Notes: generated from the letters alone by a model not told the origin. A DNA stretch of 17,018 nt from SM1-46 sp002451215 (GCA_002451215.1 DKBM01000122.1:1-17018), one strand, 5' to 3'. Shown: positions 1-7,555, numbered from the stretch's first letter. Numbers and translations: made by a program.

Positions 1-351
1 ATCCCGAAGGGCGAGGCGACCGAGGGCGAGGATCTCCTGGCCGCGGCACATCGTGAGTTCCGCGAAGAGACCGGTGCCTCCGCCGAGGGCCCCGTTTTTG
101 CGCTGGGCAAGCTTCGCCAACGCAGCGGCAAGATTGTGCATGCCTGGGCAGTCCAGGGCGACTTCGATCCTCACGTGCTTCACAGCAACACTTTCGAGCT
201 GGAGTGGCCCCGCGGCTCCGGCGAAATGCGCGCATTTCCGGAAGTGGACCGCGCCGCGTGGTTCGACCTCACTGAAGCTCGTCGACGCATTTTGCCCGGG
301 CAAGCGGGTTTCCTGGACGCGCTCGTCGATCATCTCAAGGTTGCGACCTGA
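1..351 (+). CDS. Nudix hydrolase, 5'-truncated by the window edge
   Basis: The frame is open from base 1 to a TGA at 349-351, leaving 116 residues. A complete Nudix box lies near the visible N-terminus: G at residue 4, E at 10, then REFREETGA at 18-26, which fits GX5EX7REUXEEXGU. The glutamates of REXXEE bind the divalent metal. Nudix enzymes cleave nucleoside diphosphates linked to another moiety; the substrate cannot be told here. A later segment with many aromatic and acidic residues (FPEVDRAAWFDLTEAR) is the usual C-terminal part of small Nudix proteins of about 140-160 aa, so perhaps 25-40 N-terminal residues lie outside the window. No partner gene is visible upstream. The family is certain; the substrate is unknown. 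Confidence 0.9.
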   Translation: MPKGEATEGEDLLAAAHREFREETGASAEGPVFALGKLRQRSGKIVHAWAVQGDFDPHVLHSNTFELEWPRGSGEMRAFPEVDRAAWFDLTEARRRILPGQAGFLDALVDHLKVAT

Positions 352-560
352 GGTAGTCGAAACGCGCCTCGAGGGTGCCGTGCTGGCCGGCCGGGCAGCT
401 TGATGATTGGTGCCTAATGGTCCGCACCGGCTCCGAGCGTCTGGCCGCACGCCGAGACCTTTCAGAGGTTTGACCCACGGCGGCGACAAAGTGCGAGAAT
501 GACTGTCTCTAGACGAAGTGGCGCGGGCCGCGACACTAACCACTCCCAAGGAGCATGTGG
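352..560. other. Intergenic region between Nudix gene and cytochrome c gene
   Basis: About 210 bases hold no convincing gene. A GC-rich imperfect inverted repeat lies just after the Nudix stop (around 382-398) and could form a weak hairpin. The right half contains a possible promoter for the cytochrome gene (see the separate entry) and ends in its ribosome binding site. Confidence 0.5.
470..500 (+). promoter_or_regulatory. Possible sigma70-type promoter for the cytochrome c gene
   Basis: TTGACC at 470-475 matches five of six bases of the -35 consensus. GAGAAT at 495-500 matches four of six of the -10 consensus, but the spacer is 19 bases, longer than the ideal 17. It would start transcription about 50 bases before the cytochrome start codon. 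This is a pattern match only. Confidence 0.3.
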
Positions 561-878
561 ATGAGAACTGCACTGATCGTTACCGCATTCATTGCCGCCA
601 CCGTGACCGCACCGGTGCACGCCAGCACCAACCTCGCGAGGTCAAAGAACTGCCTCGAATGCCACGCGGTGGACAAGGAAATAACGGGCCCGTCCTTCAC
701 GGCCGTCGCGAAGCGCTACAAGGGAATCCCGAATGCCGAGCAGAAGCTGGCAGAAAATATCAAGAAGGGCTGCGCCGATCACTGGGGTCCGAACGTCATG
801 CCGCCCGCGGGCATGGGGGCCTGGAAGGTGAGCGACGCCGAGGCAAAGAAGCTCGCCCACTGGATCCTGGGCCTGTAG
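561..878 (+). CDS. Small periplasmic class I cytochrome c (c551/c552-like)
   Basis: 105 aa. An ATG exists at 555, but AAGGAG at 548-553 touches it and sits 7 bases before the ATG at 561, so 561 is the better start. Residues 1-21 are a Sec signal peptide (hydrophobic core, cleavage near VHA/ST), giving a mature protein of about 84 aa. The heme-binding motif CLECH is at 31-35, and the usual Met ligand is in VMPP (M80), followed by the typical C-terminal helix (SDAEAKKLAHWIL). This layout matches c551/c552 electron carriers, which donate to oxidases or nitrite reductase in the periplasm. Oddities: a third cysteine (C71), where these proteins usually have a Gly/Ser-rich turn, and a second Met (M85) near the ligand loop. 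No oxidase or reductase gene is next to it. Confidence 0.92.
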   Translation: MRTALIVTAFIAATVTAPVHASTNLARSKNCLECHAVDKEITGPSFTAVAKRYKGIPNAEQKLAENIKKGCADHWGPNVMPPAGMGAWKVSDAEAKKLAHWILGL

Positions 879-1084
879 CGCGCCGATCGACTCAGCAGCG
901 ACAGGCGTCAGTCGGCGCACGCCGATGACAGATGGTCGAGCCAACCGGCTCCGCCTGCACCGCGTTACTTCGGCGGCGCCGTTGGGCTGCGAATGACTAT
1001 GGCAGACCGCGCTTCTTGATCATACGGAACCACCCGCGGATCAGGTTCCATCGACTCGACGTGCTCCAATCGTCCTGAAAGATT

Positions 1085-2002
1085 CTACTTGTTCGCGACG
1101 AGAAACGTGTTCATGGCGTCGACCGCGTCTTCGGCAAGGAAATCCCGGAAGAATGCGTCGGCCCCGTCAATCACCTTGAGCTGTACCCGCTTTCCGTCCG
1201 CAATGGGTTTCACCTTTTCGATGACATCAGGGTGAATGTCGTCCTGGCTCCCGACTACGACCAGGATCGGCTTGCCATACTTTTTGATCAGCGCGGCGGT
1301 TTCGGGAATGGCGCCGGCGGAGTAGTAGGAAGCGAATGATTCGGCCGTGACGGTGGCCGACGGACAGTTGAGGAACGGTATATTCTTGAGTTCCGTCGAA
1401 CCCTTTCCGGCTTTGACCAGCGACTCGGCCTCGGAAAGCAGCGGCTGCAATGGCGTCTTGTACCGTTCTTCATAGTGCCGCGCGGCAAGCGCTCGATCCA
1501 TCATGCCGGGTGGAGCAAATACGAGGTTGCGCACCGATGCGGGGTTGCCGTCTATTGCGTACTGTGCAACCTGATTCGCACCGCGGGAGTGGCCTGCCAG
1601 CGTAATGGACTTGGCGCCTTGCCCCTCAAGCCACTTGACCCACGCATCGATTTCTCCCAGCGCATCGGCGTGGCGATGGCGTTGCACGTTCGTGCATTCG
1701 AACATTCCGTGACGATCGCTCACGCCATAACTCAAGTTGATCGCGAGGGAATTCCACCCCTTCGCCTTCAACAAATCCTGATACGAACGGATTACGTCCA
1801 TTCCGCCGTGAGCAAGCGTGCCGTGCACGATCAGGATCGCGCCATCGGAGAGCTTCTTTCCTGCGGCAAGCTCCCGATTTGCATTCAATGTCAGCCCCTT
1901 GTAAGTGAGCTTTACTTCGTCCGCTACTGCCGGTGTGCCTGCCAGGACGGCGACGATGGATATCACCGCGAGACCAAGGCGGGAAAGATTCTTGTCGATC
2001 AT
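1085..2002 (-). CDS. Secreted alpha/beta hydrolase with the usual catalytic His position replaced
   Basis: 305 aa, preceded by AAGGAG (2009-2014) 6 bases before the ATG. Residues 1-27 form a Sec signal peptide (cleavage near AVA/DE), so the product is periplasmic. Fold markers are an oxyanion-type HG at 60-61 and the nucleophile elbow GHSRG at 137-141 (S139). D254 or D255 in GSQDDIHP could be the acid. The usual closing motif of such hydrolases is GADHFF; here it reads GADAFFRD (280-287), with Ala at 283 encoded by GCA. No other late His is an obvious substitute apart from H257. Either the enzyme uses another base or it is impaired. It lies 63 bp downstream of a second exported hydrolase on the same strand, probably in one operon. 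Its substrate is unknown. Confidence 0.85.
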   Translation of the reverse strand: MIDKNLSRLGLAVISIVAVLAGTPAVADEVKLTYKGLTLNANRELAAGKKLSDGAILIVHGTLAHGGMDVIRSYQDLLKAKGWNSLAINLSYGVSDRHGMFECTNVQRHRHADALGEIDAWVKWLEGQGAKSITLAGHSRGANQVAQYAIDGNPASVRNLVFAPPGMMDRALAARHYEERYKTPLQPLLSEAESLVKAGKGSTELKNIPFLNCPSATVTAESFASYYSAGAIPETAALIKKYGKPILVVVGSQDDIHPDVIEKVKPIADGKRVQLKVIDGADAFFRDFLAEDAVDAMNTFLVANK

Positions 2003-2065
2003 GACGATCTCCTTCGCGTGAGATAATGATTAGAGGAGCGCACGAAAAGCCAGACAGGCGGCGAA

Positions 2066-2962
2066 CTAACCAGCGTTCACAGCCATGCCATGCTTCGCAA
2101 ACCACGCCAGCATGCGCTTCCAACCGTCTTCGGCGGCTTCCTTGCGATAATTCGGGCGGTAGTCGGCGTGGAAAGCATGCCCTGCGTCCGGGTAGATCAC
2201 GAACTCTGATGGCAGGCCTGCGGCCTTCATCTCGTCCCGCATCTTCGTGACGACATCTGTTGGAATACCCTTGTCAGCGCCGCCATAGAGACCGAGCACT
2301 GGCACCTTGATGGTTTTGGCGAAATCGATCGGCTGATGGGGCGTGAATTCATTCTTGTCGCCGGTGACGCGTCCGTACCATGCTACCGCAGCCTTCACCT
2401 GCGGGTTGTGCGCCGAGTAGAGCCACGTGATGCGCCCGCCCCAGCAGAAGCCGGTGATGGCGAGCTTGGCGCCATTACCCCCATTGGCGGCGGCCCATTT
2501 TGCGGTTGCGTCGAGGTCCGACATGACTTGCGCATCGGGCGTCTTCGAGACGACCGTTGCAAGAATTGTTTTCACGTCTGGCAACTTGCTCACGTCGCCG
2601 ATCCGGACAAACAGCTCGGGCGCAACGGCAAGGTAACCCAGCTTGGCGAGGCGCCGACAGGTATCGGCAATGTACTCATGCACCCCGAAGATCTCGGAGA
2701 CGACCAACACGATCGGAAAGTTGGTGCCCTTGGCGGGCATGGCCCGATAGGCCGGGATGGTCCCGTCCTTGACCGGTATCTTTACCTCTCCGGCAGTGAG
2801 ACCGGCAGCGTCGGTCTTGATGGCCGTCTGCGCGACCACCGGTTGCACGGCAGCAGCAAAGCCCACGCCAAGCATCGTCACCACGAAATCGCGACGGGTG
2901 AAAGCCTCGCGCGGATTCTCGAGACTCAGCCAGTCCCGTTTGAGATCCTGATCCAGACTCAT
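2066..2962 (-). CDS. Tat-exported dienelactone hydrolase family protein
   Basis: 298 aa from the ATG at 2962, chosen because a GAAGGAG sequence stands just before it; the frame is open further upstream but without support. A twin-arginine motif FTRRDFVV (21-28) precedes a hydrophobic stretch ending near VVA/QT (44), a typical Tat signal. The rest is dienelactone hydrolase fold: E90 in SEIFGVHEY, nucleophile C173 in GFCWGG, D230 in YGGAD and H262 in DAGHAFH, a complete Cys-Asp-His set. Family members hydrolyse cyclic lactones or other esters; many bacterial paralogues are of unknown substrate. Aromatic-degradation genes, the normal context of clcD-type enzymes, are absent here. It is probably co-transcribed with the hydrolase gene 63 bp downstream. 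Confidence 0.93.
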   Translation of the reverse strand: MSLDQDLKRDWLSLENPREAFTRRDFVVTMLGVGFAAAVQPVVAQTAIKTDAAGLTAGEVKIPVKDGTIPAYRAMPAKGTNFPIVLVVSEIFGVHEYIADTCRRLAKLGYLAVAPELFVRIGDVSKLPDVKTILATVVSKTPDAQVMSDLDATAKWAAANGGNGAKLAITGFCWGGRITWLYSAHNPQVKAAVAWYGRVTGDKNEFTPHQPIDFAKTIKVPVLGLYGGADKGIPTDVVTKMRDEMKAAGLPSEFVIYPDAGHAFHADYRPNYRKEAAEDGWKRMLAWFAKHGMAVNAG

Positions 2963-3130
2963 TTGCTCTCCTTCAGTGTGAAATGACCGATCGCGGCCAG
3001 ACCGGGTCGGCAAATCCTACGCCGGCGTGCGGCGCGAAACAAAATCCCTTGTAGTATCAGGGGTTGCTCGTCGAACCGGCGCAATTGTGGGAAAATAGGT
3101 CCTTCCGCCGCTGGTCCTGCTGCAATTTCT
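2963..3130. other. Divergent intergenic region (exported hydrolases / acpH)
   Basis: These 168 bases separate two divergent gene sets and must hold promoters in both directions. AT-richer patches occur around 3048-3062 and 3083-3102, but I could not assign convincing -35/-10 pairs with normal spacing. Confidence 0.4.
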
Positions 3131-3748
3131 GTGAATTACCTCGCACACCTGCTGCTTTCCTCGCATTCCTCCGATGCGCTGCTTGGCGCGCTGCTCGGCG
3201 ACTTTGTGAAGGGACAGGCGATGCAAACGTACTCCCCGGGCGTGCGTGACGCGATCGCCCTGCACCGCGCCATCGACCGCTATACCGATCACCACGAGAC
3301 CGTGCGCGAGAGCCGCGCGCTGGTGAGCACGGAGCGTCGCCGCTTCTCGGGAATACTTGTTGACGTGTTTTATGACCACTTCCTCGCGCGTCACTGGGAA
3401 TCCTTCTGCGACCAGCCGCTCGATCAGTTCACGGCGCATGTGTACACGCTACTGCGCGCGCGCCGCGCTGAGCTCCCCGAGCGCCTCGCGCGCATCGCGC
3501 CGCACATGAGTGCGGAAGACTGGCTCGGCTCCTATGCCGAGATGTGGGCGGTGGACGCTGCCCTGCAAGGCATGGCGCGACGCCTGCGCCGCTACCCGCG
3601 CGCAGCAGTCCTCGCCGATGGCGTGCAGGAACTTAAACACCGTTACGAAGAATTCGAGCGCGATTTTCTCTCGTTCTTTCCGCGCCTGCTCGCTTTCAGC
3701 GAGCGTGCGCGTCTTACGCACGGCATGGCGCGCGCCGCCAACGCCTGA
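3131..3748 (+). CDS. acpH: Acyl carrier protein phosphodiesterase AcpH
   Basis: 205 aa with a GTG start; the N-terminus MNYLAHLLLS is what the family normally begins with, which fixes the start although no clear Shine-Dalgarno is present. Family hallmarks follow: LLGALLGDFVKGQ (17-29), ALHRAIDRYTDHH (43-55) and GILVDVFYDHFLARHW (74-89). The conserved His and Asp residues in these blocks form the metal-binding active site of this HD-like helical fold. AcpH removes the 4'-phosphopantetheine arm from holo-ACP, giving apo-ACP, and works in the cytoplasm in ACP prosthetic-group turnover. Length matches the family (about 190-200 aa). A serine-hydrolase-like gene starts 19 bp downstream on the same strand, so the two may be co-transcribed; no functional link is evident. 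Confidence 0.93.
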   Translation: MNYLAHLLLSSHSSDALLGALLGDFVKGQAMQTYSPGVRDAIALHRAIDRYTDHHETVRESRALVSTERRRFSGILVDVFYDHFLARHWESFCDQPLDQFTAHVYTLLRARRAELPERLARIAPHMSAEDWLGSYAEMWAVDAALQGMARRLRRYPRAAVLADGVQELKHRYEEFERDFLSFFPRLLAFSERARLTHGMARAANA

Positions 3749-3767
3749 GGCTTCCGGCACGCCCGCG

Positions 3768-5546
3768 ATGTGCCCCCTCGCTGCACGCGCAGTTACCGCC
3801 TTCGCACTGGCGATCGCCTTCATCCCGGCGGCGCAAGCATTCGATTTCGCCCCGATCCGCCAGGGCGTGGTCGAGCTGCTGAAAGCCGGCATGAAGGAAG
3901 AGGAGATCCCTGGCGCCAGCATCGCACTCGTCGACGACCAGCGCATCCTGTGGGCCGAGGGATTCGGGCTGGCGGACAAGACGCGTGGCGAGCGTGCCCG
4001 CGCTGAGACGGTCTACCCGGTTGGCACGCTGTCGCAACTGCTCACTGCGACGGCGGTCTTGCAGCTTGCCGAGAAGGGCACAATCGACCTGGATGGCCCG
4101 ATCGCAGACAAGCTTCCCGAGTTCTCCATCAAGACGCGCTTTGCGCCCGGCGCGCCAATTACCATGCGCCGCCTGCTTTCGCATCACGCCGGGCTGCCGG
4201 CGATGCACTTCAAGGGGATGTGGACCGCCAAGCCGCTTGCGCTTGCTGCGACGGTTGCGCAACTGCGCGACGAGTACACTGCGTACCCACCCAATCACGT
4301 TTACAGCCCATCAGACCCGGGCTACGCGGTGGCAGGGCGCCTGATCGAGGTCGTCACCGGTCGCGAGTTTGGCGCCTACATGCAGACGAGCGTACTGACA
4401 CCGCTTGGCATGCGCGAGTCCACTTTCAATCCGGTCGGCATCACACCGCGGCTTCGCGCCAAGGGCTACTGGCGCGGCACCCAGGAGCTGCCCGACTTGC
4501 GGCTGCGCGACACGCCGGCCAAGGGCCTGTACAGCAACGTCACGGACCTCGCGCGCTTCGTGCAAATGCTGTTCGCGGGTGGCGTGCTCGACGCGAAGCG
4601 CGTGCTCAGGGAATCGAGCATTGCCGAGATGCTGCGCGTGCAGAACACCGACGTGCCACTCGATCTTGATGCGCGCGTCGGACTTGGCTGGCGCCTCGCG
4701 GGCGTGCGGCTCGACACCGCGCCGCGCGCCAAGGTCGCCTGGTTGTATAACGCGAGCCCTACCGGTCGCGGACGCATCCTGCTTGTCCCGGAACACAAGC
4801 TCGCTGTGATTCTGCTCACCAATTCGTCGAAAGGTGCCCGTACGGTGGAGCAAGTGAGCGAGGCGCTGCTTGAGTCCGTGCTGCAGGCACGCGGCGTGCG
4901 CGCCGCGCCACCGGTTACGGCGCCAGCCGTCGCAGCACCGGCTGCGCCGGCGCCGGTAACGGATGTCGCCGGGCACTACGCAAGCTTCCTTGGACGCATC
5001 ACGGTTTCCGGCGAACCCGACGCGCCCCGCGCCCTTGCGCTCGGCAAGACATTCGCGCTCGAGCGGCGGCCGGATGGCAGCTTCGGCGTGCAGTATCGCC
5101 TGCTCGGACTCATTCCGATTCCGCTCAGTCTGCTTTCCGAGATAAGCATGCGGCCGGCCTCGATTGCCGGCGAGTCGTTCGTGGTTGCCCGCTACAAGGA
5201 CCATGTACTGCGCTTCGCGCAGAAGATTCCGCGCGCACCGCTACCGCCGGCCTGGCAGAAACGCCTTGGGGTGTGGGAGGCAGTAGAGCGGGATGCGCTG
5301 CTTGACCTTATCGAACTTGAGCGCATCGAGCTGCGCTATGACGATGGCGTGCTGTATTTCTACTACGCCCTGCCGGGCTGGCTCGGTCTGGAAGTGCTGG
5401 TGCCGGTCAAGCCGGTTTCCGACACCGAGCTGGTGCTACACGGCACCGGCTGGTTGATGGGTGAAACGGTCCGGGTGGTTCGCCGCGGTGGGGAAGAGCA
5501 GCTGCGCTACTCGGGCTACGAGCTGCGCCGCCCAAAAGCCCGGTGA
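3768..5546 (+). CDS. Exported beta-lactamase-fold protein with degenerate active site plus C-terminal domain
   Basis: 592 aa from the ATG at 3768, chosen because a signal peptide follows at once (hydrophobic to AQA/FD at 24-25); the frame is open upstream but overlaps acpH there. Residues about 28-370 match the class C beta-lactamase / serine hydrolase fold: IPGASIALV (47-55), LLSHHAGLP (136-144), TPLGM (211-215), GLGW (305-308) and LLVPEHKLAVILLTNS (338-353). At the catalytic positions, however, SxxK reads T87-L-S-Q90, YSN reads P181-S-D183, and the HxG segment reads L-Y-N (326-328). A Pro/Ala-rich linker (379-398) leads to a C-terminal domain of about 190 aa that I cannot name, perhaps lipocalin-like. 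It is probably a non-catalytic periplasmic binding or regulatory protein. It lies 19 bp after acpH and converges on gcvR with 6 bp between stops. Confidence 0.88.
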   Translation: MCPLAARAVTAFALAIAFIPAAQAFDFAPIRQGVVELLKAGMKEEEIPGASIALVDDQRILWAEGFGLADKTRGERARAETVYPVGTLSQLLTATAVLQLAEKGTIDLDGPIADKLPEFSIKTRFAPGAPITMRRLLSHHAGLPAMHFKGMWTAKPLALAATVAQLRDEYTAYPPNHVYSPSDPGYAVAGRLIEVVTGREFGAYMQTSVLTPLGMRESTFNPVGITPRLRAKGYWRGTQELPDLRLRDTPAKGLYSNVTDLARFVQMLFAGGVLDAKRVLRESSIAEMLRVQNTDVPLDLDARVGLGWRLAGVRLDTAPRAKVAWLYNASPTGRGRILLVPEHKLAVILLTNSSKGARTVEQVSEALLESVLQARGVRAAPPVTAPAVAAPAAPAPVTDVAGHYASFLGRITVSGEPDAPRALALGKTFALERRPDGSFGVQYRLLGLIPIPLSLLSEISMRPASIAGESFVVARYKDHVLRFAQKIPRAPLPPAWQKRLGVWEAVERDALLDLIELERIELRYDDGVLYFYYALPGWLGLEVLVPVKPVSDTELVLHGTGWLMGETVRVVRRGGEEQLRYSGYELRRPKAR

Positions 5547-5552
5547 GCCGGC

Positions 5553-6083
5553 TCAGTGACGCGAGGGCTCGAGCGTCGCGTCGAGATTGAGCTCATCACA
5601 AAAGCGCGTGAACTCCTCGCGCAACTGGCCGATGTTCACGCTGGCCGGCACACTGATCACCATGTTCATCGAGAACATCGGCGTGCCGGTATGCGCGGCG
5701 GCGTAGGTCCAGGTGCTGAGATCCTCGATATTGATCTCGCGCGTCGAGAAGAACGCGGCAACGTCGTGCACGATTCCCGGGTGATCCATCGCCACGACAT
5801 CGACGACATACGGCACCATCTTGTCCTTGTTGGTACGTGCCTCTGTCGCCCGGGTAGCGATCGTGAGCTCGAGTCGCGCCTCGATCGTCTTGATTTGCGA
5901 TTCCAGCTTGGCGATTGCGTTCCAGGCACCGCTCACCAGTAGCATGACGGCGAATTCCCCACCGAGCACGGTCATGCGGCTGTCTTCGACATTGCAGCCG
6001 CTGTCGAGTACGGTCTTGGAGAGCGCGTTGACGATGCCCGGGCGGTCTTTGCCCAGCGCCGAGATGACGAGATGTTTCTTCAT
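5553..6083 (-). CDS. gcvR: GcvR-type double-ACT-domain regulator
   Basis: 176 aa. The N-terminal ACT domain (about 3-75) carries the family block ALGKDRPGIVNAL (9-21), then CNVEDSRMTVLGGEF (30-44) and SGAWNAI (51-57). These align well with E. coli GcvR as I recall it. A second ACT domain spans about 91-170 (VVAMDHPGIVHDV at 96-108). In E. coli, GcvR binds glycine and, through GcvA, represses the glycine cleavage operon; other members are only inferred to do so. No gcvA or gcvTHP gene is visible here. The ATG at 6083 is preferred because the ACT fold begins right after it; the bases before it are pyrimidine-rich, with no Shine-Dalgarno. It is divergent from the CBS-domain gene and convergent with the hydrolase-fold gene. 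Confidence 0.88.
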   Translation of the reverse strand: MKKHLVISALGKDRPGIVNALSKTVLDSGCNVEDSRMTVLGGEFAVMLLVSGAWNAIAKLESQIKTIEARLELTIATRATEARTNKDKMVPYVVDVVAMDHPGIVHDVAAFFSTREINIEDLSTWTYAAAHTGTPMFSMNMVISVPASVNIGQLREEFTRFCDELNLDATLEPSRH

Positions 6084-6200
6084 GGATCGAGGAGAGCAGG
6101 GAATATGCGCCGCATTGTACTCGATCCCGGTCGCCCGTGGACTTGGGCCCGCCGCTTGGTATCGTAGGCAACTTCGGCCCAACAACGTGGAGCCCGGTCC

Positions 6201-6608
6201 ATGGCAACCCCGACCGTCGAGTCCGTCATGACGCCCTTCCCCTATTCCATCGAGGCCGATGCGCACGCTGCGAGCGCGCGCACCCTGATGACGCAGTTGC
6301 ACATCCGGCACTTGCCGGTGCGCCAAGGCGAGCGTTTCGTGGCGGTGATTTCCGAGCGCGACCTCACACGCGCCGCCGCGGCGGGCTGGGACCTGGCCGT
6401 GACCAGCAACACGCGCGTGCAAGACATCTGCAGCCCCTCCGTCTACGCTGTGGCGCCTGCCACCCCGCTGGTCGACGTGGTGCACCACATGGCGGCACAC
6501 GACGTTGACGTCGCACTGGTGATGCGCGAGGACAAGCTGGCTGGCGTCTTCACAATCTCCGACGCCTGCCGCCTGTTCGCCGAGCTGCTGACGCGTACTG
6601 GCGGCTAG
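6201..6608 (+). CDS. Two-CBS-domain protein
   Basis: 135 aa, with GGAG at 6189-6192 about 8 bases before the ATG. It consists only of a tandem CBS pair (Bateman module): CBS1 at about 3-60 (VESVMTPFPYSIEAD, HIRHLPV, VISERDL) and CBS2 at about 72-130 (VQDICSPSVYAVAPATPL, GVFTISDACRLF). Such modules bind adenosyl nucleotides such as AMP, ATP or SAM and usually control a partner protein. No effector domain is fused and the partner is unknown. The position, divergent from gcvR over 117 bp, may reflect shared control but proves nothing. The stop codon overlaps that of the convergent dehydrogenase by 4 bases. Confidence 0.92.
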   Translation: MATPTVESVMTPFPYSIEADAHAASARTLMTQLHIRHLPVRQGERFVAVISERDLTRAAAAGWDLAVTSNTRVQDICSPSVYAVAPATPLVDVVHHMAAHDVDVALVMREDKLAGVFTISDACRLFAELLTRTGG

Positions 6609-7555
6609 ACCACGCGGTTTCGCGGCGCAGCGCGCGCGAAGGCCTCGAGATTCTCGATCAGCTGATCGGCCATGGCTTGCATCGCCGTCCGGCTTGCCCA
6701 CGCATTGTGCGGAGTGAGGATGAAGTTCGGCAGGTCGAGATCGAGCAAGGGATTGCCGCTTCGTGGTGGCTCCTCTGTCAGGACATCGAATGCCGCGCCC
6801 GCAATGCGCCGCTGCTTCAATGCCGCGGCGAGCGCCGACTCGTCGACTAGCCCGCCACGTGCAGTATTGATGAGAATCGCTGTCGTTCTCATGCGCGCGA
6901 GCTCCGGCGTGCCGATCAGGTGACGGGTCTCTGGCGTAAGCGGCAGGTGCAGCGTGATCACGTCGCTATCCGCCAGCACCGTGTCGAACGATGCATATCC
7001 AGCGCGGATCGCACCCGCGCCCTTGCGTTCGGCAAGCAATACACGCATGCCGAACGCCTCGGCTAGGCGATGCACCGAACTGCCCAAGGCTCCGCCGCCA
7101 ACAATGCCAAGCGTCGCGCCGTTCAAGTCCTCGATGGGATAGTCCATGAGGCAGAAACGCTCGGCACGCCGCCACTCGCCGGCCTGCACAGCAGCACGAT
7201 AGGCGAGCAGGTTGCGCCGCAACGCGAGCATCAGCATGAACACGTGCTCCGGTACGGTGTGGGTGGCGTAGTCGCGGATGTTGCTTACTACAATTCCGCG
7301 CGCGCGGCAGGCGTCGAGATCGACGTTGTTGGTGCCAGTCGCGCACACCGCGATCATGCGCAGCGTGGGCAACTGCGCAATCGCGTTGCCCATGATCGGC
7401 ACCTTGTTGCTGATGGCAATCGTCGCACCCGACAGGCGACCGACTACCTCCTGCGGAAGGGTTTGCGAATGGTCGATCCAGACGTGGTCGAAATCCGGGC
7501 GGCGAAACTCTGCGCGCACGCTGGCGCGATCCAGAAATACCACATGCTCGCTCAC
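6605..7555 (-). CDS. D-2-hydroxyacid dehydrogenase (glycerate dehydrogenase-like)
   Basis: 316 aa from a GTG at 7555. The GTG overlaps the stop of the upstream phospholipase D gene as GTGA, and GGAG lies about 6 bases before it, so this start is preferred over the longer open frame. The NAD-binding Rossmann loop is GIVGGGALGSSV (150-161). The catalytic set of the family is present: R233 in NTARGG, the Glu in DVLTEEPP (E261/E262) and H283 in TPHNAW. The N-terminal substrate domain carries CATGTNNVDL (71-80) and the NIRDYATHTVPEH block (92-104). These enzymes reduce 2-keto acids, for example hydroxypyruvate to D-glycerate, in the cytoplasm; HprA-like proteins are the nearest match by motif. The exact substrate is not established. 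Confidence 0.92.
   Translation of the reverse strand: MSEHVVFLDRASVRAEFRRPDFDHVWIDHSQTLPQEVVGRLSGATIAISNKVPIMGNAIAQLPTLRMIAVCATGTNNVDLDACRARGIVVSNIRDYATHTVPEHVFMLMLALRRNLLAYRAAVQAGEWRRAERFCLMDYPIEDLNGATLGIVGGGALGSSVHRLAEAFGMRVLLAERKGAGAIRAGYASFDTVLADSDVITLHLPLTPETRHLIGTPELARMRTTAILINTARGGLVDESALAAALKQRRIAGAAFDVLTEEPPRSGNPLLDLDLPNFILTPHNAWASRTAMQAMADQLIENLEAFARAAPRNRVV

Noticed and set aside
642..944. Minus-strand open frame over the cytochrome gene
   Set aside because: It is antisense to a well-supported cytochrome with signal peptide, RBS and CXXCH; composition is typical of GC-rich shadow frames.
1026..1049. GGAACC...GGTTCC inverted repeat between the cytochrome and hydrolase genes
   Set aside because: Six-base stem with a 12-base loop and no U tract; too weak to call a terminator.
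3510..3767. Long N-terminal extension of the serine-hydrolase-like frame, overlapping acpH
   Set aside because: The extension is shadow translation of acpH, with no domain; a clear signal peptide begins at 3768.
4311..5204. 297-codon minus-strand open frame inside the hydrolase-fold gene
   Set aside because: Rich in Arg/His/Gln with no motifs; a codon-bias shadow of the plus-strand gene.
6114..6119. TACAAT (minus strand) as a -10 box for gcvR
   Set aside because: Good -10 match, but no acceptable -35 at 16-18 bases upstream, so not listed as a promoter.
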